The notes under the pieces were generated by a model. That model was not told the origin of the DNA. It saw nothing but the letters and a program-made list of their open reading frames with translations, and searched no databases. Shown piece by piece: positions 56,763-64,000 of a DNA stretch of 64,000 nt. Every line of letters starts with the position of its first letter. Position 1 is the first letter of the stretch. Origin of the DNA: Palaemon carinicauda (lineage: Eukaryota > Arthropoda > Malacostraca > Decapoda > Palaemonidae). The stretch is taken from contig NC_090735.1 of the NCBI RefSeq assembly GCF_036898095.1, positions 7,832,661 to 7,896,660 on the forward strand. Reading direction: 5' to 3'. Position numbers and translations under genes: made by a program.

Positions 56763-57368
56763 AAGCATTTAAGAAATTTAGTGTATTTTATGGGAATGTT
56801 TGTGGCTCTTTGAGATACTATATCGGCTTTCATGTAACACTTCATGAGATCCTTACTCATAGAAAAGGGTCAACAATAAATGAGAAAATCAAACATGCAA
56901 AAGCAGGCACAAAAAATATCAAAACAAAAGGGTTATCGATTACAAAACACTACAGTTAAAAAAAATACCTACATAAAGCAATCACAAAACAAGTAGAAAT
57001 AGGCAAACTACACTGTTTGTAGTAATGGTTAATATCAGTTTTAACATTCCAAGTTATATGCTCCTTAAAATGCCAAAGGGAAGCCAAAAACTAAATAAAC
57101 CTAAAGCTCTTCATAAAAAAATAAGAATGTTTTTTACATCCCATACAATACTATTCAACTGGTTAACATGTTACTTTCATCCCCCTTACGAGAAAGGAAA
57201 AGGAAAACTACACCTATTTACTGAGAAACTTCCTTAAAAGATTGAAAAGATGTTTACGGCAACAGCTTAACGGGACAAAACAAAAGCAGAACAGTAAAAC
57301 AATCCAAAGCAGGGAACATTAAACTTTCTTCTTCAAGAAGCAACATGCTATGGTACAGTATTACTTAC
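56763..57368. other. Intron sequence adjoining the GTAAGT donor, no feature seen
   Basis: AT-rich. A plus-strand frame at 57025-57237 is unrecognised and lies opposite the transcribed strand. Confidence 0.5.
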
Positions 57369-57478
57369 GACAGTTTAACTTTAGCTTTGTTTATGTCTTC
57401 TTTCTTTGACTTCTGACTATCTTTAAGTTTTGTATTATCTCCCTGTTCATTCTGTTTGTTTTTACCAGAATCTTGCAT
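57369..57478 (-). CDS. Small host gene, first recognised coding exon
   Basis: On the minus strand a TTTCAG acceptor (ending at 57479) is followed at once by ATG and 36 complete codons plus two bases, ending in a GTAAGT donor at 57363-57368. The peptide begins MQDSGKNKQNEQGDN and is rich in Lys, Asp and Gln, hence probably disordered. The two leftover bases TC join with the first G of the exon at 51927 to make a Ser codon, and the downstream exon stays open to its stop, which strongly supports splicing. If the ATG is the start, the protein has 77 residues and a 5' UTR exon lies upstream. Alternatively the Met is internal and coding exons lie beyond 57480. I do not recognise the protein. Confidence 0.65.
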
Positions 57479-58272
57479 CTGAAATTAAGAAAAAAATAAT
57501 TTTGCATTTTTCTTAGCAACTAAGAATGCCTTAAATGTCCCTACAAAATATATATGCTTAGCTAAATTATACATGATATATTAGTGTATTCACTTCACAA
57601 CATGGGAGAAGAACATTATATTTGGAGAAAATGTCAACTGTTCAACACTGAGGGTAACAAGAGAATAACCTACTTAACATTATAATGCTTCTTTAATACT
57701 TAAATTAGGAGACAAAAAGGGCTTTAAAACAACTGAATTTTCAGCATAACTTTGAGAAATGTTGAATAGAAAAGATAATCAATGCAATGAGTTCACCCAC
57801 AGAGACATAAACAGTAATGAAGAATAAATGTCACACCGAAGTGATTTGGATATACTGTACATAAAAATTTTATCTTAAATTAGGTTCTATTTCACCATCC
57901 TGGAGTCTGCGGAATATTTGCCTGGAAATCAAGAGTGGGGTAATTTGTATTCCTCAAAACTTAAAATCCTAATTCAGACCAAATACCGTGTAAAGTTTAT
58001 AAGATACAATGTGCCAATGCAAAGAAGAATAAACAATTAGATGTTATAATATTTATGGAGATGCAAATACTGTAACAAGACAGTACCAGCACAGACTCCT
58101 GCAATGTAAGCAGGAAAACTTTTACAATTGTGTAAAACAACATATATAAAACACTGCAGTATAGCAGGAATGAAACCCTAACTTTGAAGATGTCCACTGC
58201 AACTGCCTCTAGTGTATGCAAGAAAAGCTGTTTATGGCATTCATGCTAATGATAAAATTATCATTATCACAT
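57479..58272. other. AT-rich sequence upstream of the coding exon
   Basis: Begins with the acceptor polypyrimidine tract of the small host gene. Any upstream exon of that gene would lie here or further right; none could be recognised. Confidence 0.45.
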
Positions 58273-58468
58273 TATAGTCAATTCTTTTTAGTGAGGCAGA
58301 TTTGCACCGACTCGCAGGGGTGCCCTTTTAGCTTGGAAAAGTTTCCTGATTGCTGATTGGTTGGATAAGATAATTCTAACCAATCAGATAGCAGGAAACT
58401 TTTCCGAGCTAAAGGGGCACCGATGCGAGTCAGTGCAAATGTGCCTCATTAAAAGAAATTGAGTATAG
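58273..58468. mobile_element. Foldback MITE (196 bp near-perfect palindrome)
   Basis: The left arm (58273 to about 58365) and right arm (about 58372-58468) are inverted copies with few mismatches: gaggcagatttgcaccgact on the left against agtcagtgcaaatgtgcctc on the right, with ggaaaagtttcctg and ctgattggttagaatt-type pairing inward and a very short loop. A transcript would form a long hairpin. The family is not known to me. Confidence 0.85.
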
Positions 58469-58770
58469 TTTATAAATTTTTATTTTCAAAGCACATTCGT
58501 TAATTTCCTGTCATGAGAGTATTTATAAGCTAACTGAAATTTTAATGAAATATGGCAAACCCTTATGCAGTTGATATTCAGTTTACATTTTAAAACAACC
58601 ATAAAAGCTTTGGGTTCAATATAGAAATAAATTCAGATACCATAGTATTCCGCATAAAATATCCATCTAAAAAGGAATTCTAATAATTAAATTTTGTATT
58701 CCTATACTCACCTGATGCTCCTATTGCTTTTGTCTCCAGAAGCTTGGAATGTTGACATTATCCCTTAAAA

Positions 58771-59076
58771 TTAACCCTTTTACCCCCAACGGACGTACTG
58801 GTACGTTTCACAAAACTCATCCCTTTACTACCAAGGACGTACCGGTACGTCCTTGCAAAAAACTGTTTTTTACATTTTTTTGCATATTTTTGATAACTTT
58901 ATGAGAAACTTTAGGCATTTTCCAAAATAATGAGACCAACCTGACCTCTCTATGACGAAAATTAAGGCTGTTAGAGCAATTTAATAAAAATATATTGCAA
59001 AATGTGCTTAAAAAAAAAAAGCCTGGGGGGTTAAGGGTTGGAAAGTTCCAAATAGCATTGAGGGTAAAAGGGTTAA
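58771..59076. mobile_element. piggyBac-like MITE with TTAA ends
   Basis: 306 bases bounded by TTAA on both sides (58771-58774 and 59073-59076), with terminal inverted repeats ttaacccttttacccccaa and ttgagggtaaaagggttaa. TTAA target duplication plus a CCCTTT-type terminus is the signature of piggyBac-type elements. Two palindromic ggacgtaccggtacgtcc-like motifs lie inside near 58791 and 58837. No ORF. Confidence 0.75.
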
Positions 59077-59786
59077 GAAATTTTCTTTTTCATTCCTTTC
59101 AACACTAATACCTCTAGTAAAGCAATGAGACTTACCAGCACCTAACAACAATGACAAGCTACACATGTAGTATTGCTTCATAAATACTTCCCTTGCCTCT
59201 TGATAACACTTACCAGTGAGAGGAGGGCAAGTATAAAATAATTATGATTAAAATTCCGTTTATTTCTATGAACCTTCCCTAATGTTCATGCAGCTGACTC
59301 CCACGCTCTTAGTGGAAGTGGGTAGCCAGTGAAGTTAAGAGATAGGGCTTTAAGTTTCCTGTAATCAATTAAATATCATCCTAGACTTACCTTTAATCTA
59401 GGCTTTTGTATAATCTAATCTCTAGGTTGACATTTTAAAAATGACTTTATCCTTCATTACTCATTTATATGACGAGAAATTCATTACCGTGGAACTTCCC
59501 ATATAATTATATAGATATCAATAAATTAATTTAGAAAAGTTACTACACTGCAACCCCAAAGGAAAATTCTACCCAATCAATCACTTAAATTTGTTATGTT
59601 ATCAGATCACATCTCCAGCAGCCACTACAGACTCTATAGCCCAACAATCATGACATATCAACCAGGACTTTTAAAATAATGTTTAACAAATTCATATTTG
59701 GACCATCATTCAGGTGATGCTAAAACCCTTTCCAAACAAAATTTCTTAGCAAAAAGTTTAGATGTAGCTGTACCTCCTATATCATG
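59077..59786. other. AT-rich sequence between MITE and DIRS-F
   Basis: No coding or repeat-end signal recognised. Confidence 0.5.
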
Positions 59787-60016
59787 AAATGGAGTTTTTA
59801 TGATAAAACAAAGTTTTATGAATACTTACCTGGCAGTTATATATACATAGCTAATAATCTCTATTTCGGCAGAATTTTTCTAAACGAGGCAACCGCCTTG
59901 CGGTGGTTGGGTGGTAACACCCGTTAAAGGGTGGTAGGAGGAATCATTCCCGTTTTCTGTTCTTCAGTTCATTTATGCCTGACCTGTCTCCTGAGGGGAG
60001 GTGGGTGGGCCTTCGA
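59787..60016. repeat. Left inverted terminal repeat of DIRS-F
   Basis: The outer arm 59789-59848 pairs base for base with 60017-60076. The remainder to 60016 should match the right ITR outside this window. Confidence 0.8.
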
Positions 60017-60120
60017 ATGTATATATAACTGCCAGGTAAGTATTCATAAAACTTTGTTTTATCATAAAAACTCCATTTTTATGAATAGAACTTACCTGGC
60101 AGTTATATATACATAGCTGA
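60017..60120. repeat. Internal complementary region (ICR) of DIRS-F
   Basis: 60 bases that are the exact inverted copy of the left end, followed by about 43 bases expected to be the inverted copy of the right end, by analogy with B and C. The second half carries a few extra bases (atgaatagaacttacc) relative to the left end, so the right terminus is predicted to differ there. Confidence 0.8.
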
Positions 60121-60515
60121 TTAACACACTTGGAGGGGGTGATAGACGGTAAACATCGTTGGGGAAACAACCAAAAAAGTTGTAGGATAAAAAACACCTT
60201 GATTCCTTACCTGCTAAGGTAGCTGACTTCAAAGGTTCCTGCCTTTTGAGTCGCTTTCCCTTAGGAGTGTCAGCCAGGATGTGACCTGCAGTGCTGAAAA
60301 CACTCAATCGAGTCTGTCAACGGGGTGAGACCAACAATCTGACTAGACTTCAGGACTACCTATTGCCCAAAATAAAAACTGCAACCTTACCAAAACCAAC
60401 CACCTAACTTTTGCAAAGTAGATAAAAATTATCTAACTAGACTGAGGTGACTGTACACAAGTCGAAGTCCTCAGACAACCAATAAAAACACCAACCTACG
60501 CACAAGTATACAAAA
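60121..60515. other. 3' non-coding region of DIRS-F
   Basis: Lies between the ICR and the YR stop, of similar length to that in B and C (about 395 bases). No gene seen. Confidence 0.65.
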
Positions 60516-61612
60516 CTAAGGTTGAGGGGAGGTAGTAACTCCTTTGCCTAATACAGAAGCCGTAGCTACGTATGGGCCCAAGGTATAGCATTTCTCATAA
60601 TCCATTCTCACCTCTCTGAGGTAATGAGAGGCGAACACAGAGTTGCTCCTCCAGAATGTCGCATCCATAATTTGTCTGACCGACATGTTCTTGTGGTAAG
60701 CAAGCGAGGTCGCAATAGCTCTCACTTCGTGAGCCTGCACTTTTAAAAGTCCGAAGTGTTCCTCCTCACACAAGAGATGCGCTTCTCTTATAACTTCCCT
60801 CAGGAAAAAAGACAAAGCGTTCTTGGAAAGGGGATTCTAAGGATCTTTCACAGAACACCACAGGGAGCTAGAAGAGCCTCTCACATTTTTTGTGCGAGAC
60901 AAGTAGGCCTTGAGGGCTCGTACTGGACAGAGGAGCCTCTCTTGCTCTTGACCCACTAGGTTAGTCAAGTTAGGAACCTCAAAGGTCCTTGGCCAGGGCT
61001 TAGAAGGGTTCTCGTTCTTAGCGAGAAGTCTAATCTTAAGGCACAAACTGCCCCATTTAGATTGAAGCCTACCTGCTTTTCAATTGCATGGACTTCACTG
61101 ACTCTTTTAGCTGTTGCTAAGGCCAAGAGGAAGAGGGTTTTCTTCGTAACCTCCCTAAGGGGAACCTGTGAGATGGGCTCAAATCTCTTGGTGCACAGAA
61201 ATTTAAGAACCACATCAAGGTTCCAAGAAGGGGGCTTAAACTGGACCTGCTTGGTTGTCTCAAAAGACTTCAAGAGGTCATGTAAGTCCTTATCGCGAGA
61301 CAAGTCCAAGCCTCTATGCCGACAGACTGAAGCGAGCATACTTTTGTAACCCTTGATAGTGGACACAGCCAGCTTAGCATCCTGCCCGAGGTACAACAAG
61401 AAATCCGCAATCTGGCTCACAGAGGTAGTGGATGAGGAAATCTTGTGCTTCCTACACCAAGCCCTAAAAGTCTCCCACTTGGACTGGTAGACCCTCTGTG
61501 AAGAGACCCTCCTCGCTCTGGCGATAGCTTTCGCAGCTTGCGCTGAAAATCCTCTCGATCTGACGAGCTTCTCGATAGTCTGAAGGCAGTCAGATTGAGA
61601 GCGAGGGGGTTT
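60516..61612 (-). pseudogene. Tyrosine recombinase (YR) of DIRS-F, broken
   Basis: Homologous along its length to the B and C recombinases: CLQTIEKLVRSRGFSAQAA, VYQSKWETFRAWC, SQIADFLLYL, the Arg box ATAKRVSEVHA, the AHEVRAIATS HxxR motif, the nucleophile Tyr in FASHYLREV, and YTLGPYVATASV at the end. The frame shifts near 61030, between VCALRLD and IRLLAKNE, and a TAG lies at 60837-60839 in the downstream frame, so a full protein cannot be made. All three catalytic boxes survive. YR is in the -1 frame relative to pol. The YR frame has a TGA at 61613-61615 and no ATG near the start of homology. Confidence 0.85.
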
Positions 61613-63912
61613 TCATGATACCTCTCGAAGTGGGGTTGTCTGAGCAGCTTTGGACTTGCAGGGAGGCTTCTTGGAAAGTCCATCAACAAGTCCACCACCT
61701 CCGTGAACCATTCCCTCATCGGCCAGAAAGGAGCTATCAGGATCATTCGTCCCGAATCGAGGAGAGCGAATTTCCTGACTACCAGATTGATGATCTTGAA
61801 CGGGGGAAAGGCATATGCGTCCATCCCCGTCCAATCCATCAAAAAGGCGTCTACTGCTATTGCCTCCTTGTCCGGAACAAGGGAGCAATAGTTGGGGATC
61901 CTCTTGGATAAGCTGGAGGCGAAAAGATCGATGAGGGGTCTCCCCCACAGCCTCCAGAGACTCTGACAGACCTGTTGGTTGAGGGTCCATTCTGTGGGAA
62001 GGACCTGCCCTTTCCTGCTGAGCATGTCCGCCCTCACATTTCTCTGTCCCTGAACAAACCTCGTCAGCAGACCTATCTTGTTCTCCTTCTCCCAAAGAAG
62101 GAGCTCCCTTGCTGTCTCGAACAGAGACAGAGAGTGAGTCCCTCCTTGCTTCCTGATGTAAGCAAGAGCTGTGGTGTTGTCTGAGTTGACCTCCACAATC
62201 TTTCCAGACACCAAGTCTTTGAAGGCCTTTAGCCCCAGAAAAATGGCCATCAGCTCCTTGTTGTTGATGTGCCATTCCAGCTGAATTCCTTCCCAATAGC
62301 CTGAGACCTCCTTGCTTCCTAGTGTTGCCCCCCAACCTGACTCTGATTCGTCTGAAAACAACACTAGGTCTGGGTTCTTCTTGTGTAAGGAGATCCCTTC
62401 CCCTAACAAGGCTGGATCCAGCCACCACTTCAGAAGATTCTTGACTTCTGTTGGAATGGGGAAGGAAAAGGAGTCTTCCTGCGTCTTTCTGTTCCACGTT
62501 TTCGAAAGAAAGTGCTGAAGAGGCCTTAGATGGAGTCTCCCCAGAGAGACAAACTGTTTGATGGAGGATAGTCCCCCCAGCAAACTCATCCACTCCTTCC
62601 CTGAGCACCTCTTCTTGTCCAGGAAAGTTCTGACTTTTACGAGACACTTCGTCTGTCTTTCCTGTGAGGGAGAAGCCCGAAAAAGAACTGAATTCAGAAC
62701 TATCCCTAAATAGAGAATAGTCTGATTCGGCTTTATCTGAGACTTTTCCCTGTTGATGACCAGGCCTAGATCTTGAGCCATCATAAAAGTCTTCCGTAAA
62801 TCCTCCAGACATTTCTCCCTCGATCGTGAACGAATCAGCCAATCGTCCAGATAGAAGGCTATCCTTATCCCCTCCTGATGCAGCCAGCCTGACACATTCG
62901 CCATTATCCTGGTGATGACTTGAGGAGCCGTGCTGAGACCGAAGCAAAGAGCTCTGAATTGGAAGCACTTGCCCTGCATTACAAATCTCAGGTACTTCCT
63001 TGAAGTCGGATGGATGGGGACATGGAAATACGCATCCTGCAAGTCGAGGGACACCATCCAGTCCCCTGGACGTACTGATGCCAGCACCGACTGAGTCGTC
63101 TCCATGGAGAACTTTGTCTTCTCCACAAAGATGTTGAGAGAGCTGACATCCAGGACTTGTCTCCATCCACCCGAGTTCTTGGGGACTAGAAACAGGCAAT
63201 TGTAAAAGCCTGGGGAGGATAGATCCCGAACCGGTTCTATCGCTCCCTTGTCTAGCATTTGGTCGACTAGGTCTATTAGGGCCTTCTGTTTCCCCGGATC
63301 TGTGTACCGGGCTACTAAGGCCAGCGGAGCATCTGCGAGAGGAGGTTTCTTCAGAAAGGGGATCTTGTATCCATCCTTGATGACTGAGAGGGACCAGGTG
63401 TCCGCCCCTCTCCTCTTCCAAGACTGCCAAAAACCTGACAGTCTTGCGCCTACTGTCTGGAGGAGACGAACTTCATTTTCAGGAGCGAGGTCTGAACGAA
63501 CCCCTGGTAGATCTTGGTCCTGATTCTTGCCTTCTTCCTCTAAAATCTGGTCTTGAAGAAGTAGTCCTGCCCCAAAAGGGCTGCTGGAATTTCTTTTCCT
63601 CCCGTTTCGAAGAAGAAGGAGTGGCTGCCAAGGGCTTACGAGCAGAACAAGATAAAAGGTCTTGGGTGGCTTTTTGGGCCAGTGAAAGCGTAATGTCTCT
63701 AACCAGGGACTCGGGAAAAAGATGTTGAGACAGGGGGCGTAAAGAAGCTCAGACTTTTGCGCAATGGTAACAGACCTTGAAGTAAAAGAGCAAAGCAGGG
63801 CTCTCTTCTTTAGGATCCCAGCTGAGAACAGCGCAGCCAACTCATTCGCCCCATCTCTGAGGGCCTTGTCCATACAGGACATAATACTGGTAAGGTCTCT
63901 AGTTCCTTCCAT
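61417..63912 (-). CDS. RT-RNase H-methyltransferase-like pol of DIRS-F, fused in frame to the gag C-terminus
   Basis: An 831-codon open frame. The first 70 or so residues are gag (MSCMDKALRDGANELAALF, SELLYAP). At 63733-63737 a run of G on the plus strand is one base shorter than gag requires, so the frame passes into the pol frame. RT follows with SPGFYNCLFLVPKNSGGWR, LDLQDAYFHVPIHP and FYLDDWLIRS. RNase H has FSDESESGWGA (Glu after the first Asp where B and C have Ala), NKELMAIFLG, NSDNTTALAY and VRADMLSR. The Dam-like end has LIDLFASSLSK, YAFPPFKI and LIAPFWP. No stop occurs in RT, RNase H or the methyltransferase-like region, making this the longest unbroken pol of the window. The gag-pol fusion is probably a mutation, since B and C keep separate overlapping frames. 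Confidence 0.88.
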   Translation of the reverse strand: MEGTRDLTSIMSCMDKALRDGANELAALFSAGILKKRALLCSFTSRSVTIAQKSELLYAPCLNIFFPSPWLETLRFHWPKKPPKTFYLVLLVSPWQPLLLLRNGRKRNSSSPFGAGLLLQDQILEEEGKNQDQDLPGVRSDLAPENEVRLLQTVGARLSGFWQSWKRRGADTWSLSVIKDGYKIPFLKKPPLADAPLALVARYTDPGKQKALIDLVDQMLDKGAIEPVRDLSSPGFYNCLFLVPKNSGGWRQVLDVSSLNIFVEKTKFSMETTQSVLASVRPGDWMVSLDLQDAYFHVPIHPTSRKYLRFVMQGKCFQFRALCFGLSTAPQVITRIMANVSGWLHQEGIRIAFYLDDWLIRSRSREKCLEDLRKTFMMAQDLGLVINREKSQIKPNQTILYLGIVLNSVLFRASPSQERQTKCLVKVRTFLDKKRCSGKEWMSLLGGLSSIKQFVSLGRLHLRPLQHFLSKTWNRKTQEDSFSFPIPTEVKNLLKWWLDPALLGEGISLHKKNPDLVLFSDESESGWGATLGSKEVSGYWEGIQLEWHINNKELMAIFLGLKAFKDLVSGKIVEVNSDNTTALAYIRKQGGTHSLSLFETARELLLWEKENKIGLLTRFVQGQRNVRADMLSRKGQVLPTEWTLNQQVCQSLWRLWGRPLIDLFASSLSKRIPNYCSLVPDKEAIAVDAFLMDWTGMDAYAFPPFKIINLVVRKFALLDSGRMILIAPFWPMREWFTEVVDLLMDFPRSLPASPKLLRQPHFERYHENPLALNLTAFRLSRSSSDREDFQRKLRKLSPERGGSLHRGSTSPSGRLLGLGVGSTRFPHPLPL

Positions 63913-64000
63913 CTGGTCAGTTTTCCTTGCCAGAGTCCCAAGCGACCAGTCTAGAAAACTAAAAACCTCAAAGGCTCTAAAAATACCTTTGACGAGATGA
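63733..64000 (-). CDS. Gag-like ORF of DIRS-F, C-terminal part, truncated by the window end
   Basis: Minus-strand gag sequence (KGIFRAFEVFSFLDWSLGTL, MSCMDKALRDG) closely parallel to B (GMFRAFEMFNFLDWCLGAL, MSCMDKAIRDG). The normal gag continuation after 63733 (LFPESLVRDITLSLAQKA) is present in the neighbouring frame down to about 63480, so the one-base change at 63733-63737 truncates gag. The N-terminus lies outside the window. Confidence 0.75.

Larger units (their letters stand above)
59787..64000 (-). mobile_element. DIRS1-like retrotransposon F, cut by the window edge
   Basis: A third family with its own terminal sequence but the same design as B and C. The left arm 59789-59848 is a perfect inverted repeat of 60017-60076, and a partial third copy at about 60078-60120 (tggcagttatatatacatag) should be the inverted copy of the unseen right end. 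Minus-strand YR, RT-RNase H-methyltransferase-like and the gag C-terminus follow to the window end. Damage: a frameshift and a TAG in YR, and a one-base loss that fuses gag and pol frames. Confidence 0.9.

Noticed and set aside
61613..63430. 605-codon minus-strand frame in DIRS-F
   Set aside because: Ser/Gly-rich shadow in the YR frame opposite intact RT and RNase H in the pol frame; no domain of its own.

Overview
Organism. This is eukaryotic, repeat-dominated nuclear DNA from an animal, most likely a decapod crustacean. The evidence is AT-rich intergenic sequence, long (AT)n and (CT)n arrays, scattered short TTAGG runs (the arthropod telomere motif), spliceosomal exon boundaries, and an extreme load of DIRS-type tyrosine-recombinase retrotransposons, which are known to be abundant in decapods. 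The species assignment is inference. There are no bacterial operons, ribosome binding sites, rRNA genes or CRISPR arrays. Layout. Six DIRS-like footprints (named A to F here) dominate the window, and all six read on the minus strand. A (1529-6727) is an internally deleted derivative. B (12521-19258) and C (21503-28277) are two nearly identical full-length copies with gag, RT-RNase H-methyltransferase-like and tyrosine recombinase (YR) reading frames, inverted terminal repeats (ITRs) and an internal complementary region (ICR). D (about 40382-42960) is a decayed, truncated relative of A. E (43242 to about 50460) belongs to a distinct DIRS lineage with an intact YR frame, a pol frame broken by one stop codon, and a gag that appears to contain a spliceosomal intron. 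F (59787 to the window end) is a third family, cut off by the window edge inside gag. Between them lie two non-LTR (LINE) 3' fragments (19259-19963, 37400-38129); a short-LTR Ty3/gypsy-type retrotransposon (30086-35113) sitting inside a decayed IS1595/Merlin-like transposase gene (29564-35627); two pogo/Tigger-like DNA elements (52093-53888, 56256-56762); a long palindrome (36400-36590); a foldback MITE (58273-58468); a piggyBac-like MITE with TTAA ends (58771-59076); and several minisatellites. The only convincing host gene is a small minus-strand gene with two coding exons (57369-57478 and 51804-51927) joined in phase across a 5.4 kb intron. A second, weaker candidate terminal exon lies at 1305-1406. 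How the parts work together. The DIRS copies carry the complete machinery expected for the family: a Cys-rich gag, RT plus RNase H to make cDNA, a Dam-methyltransferase-like domain of unclear role, and a YR that would integrate a circular intermediate without target duplication. B and C show the logic of the cycle directly. The 91-base ICR is the exact reverse complement of the element's two ends joined head to tail, and a base that differs between B and C has changed in both the terminus and the ICR of the same copy. B and C each carry one different single-base frameshift in the pol frame. The RT frame has no usable ATG and lies in the +1 frame relative to gag, so ribosomal frameshifting is the simplest expression model. 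No element in the window looks fully intact.
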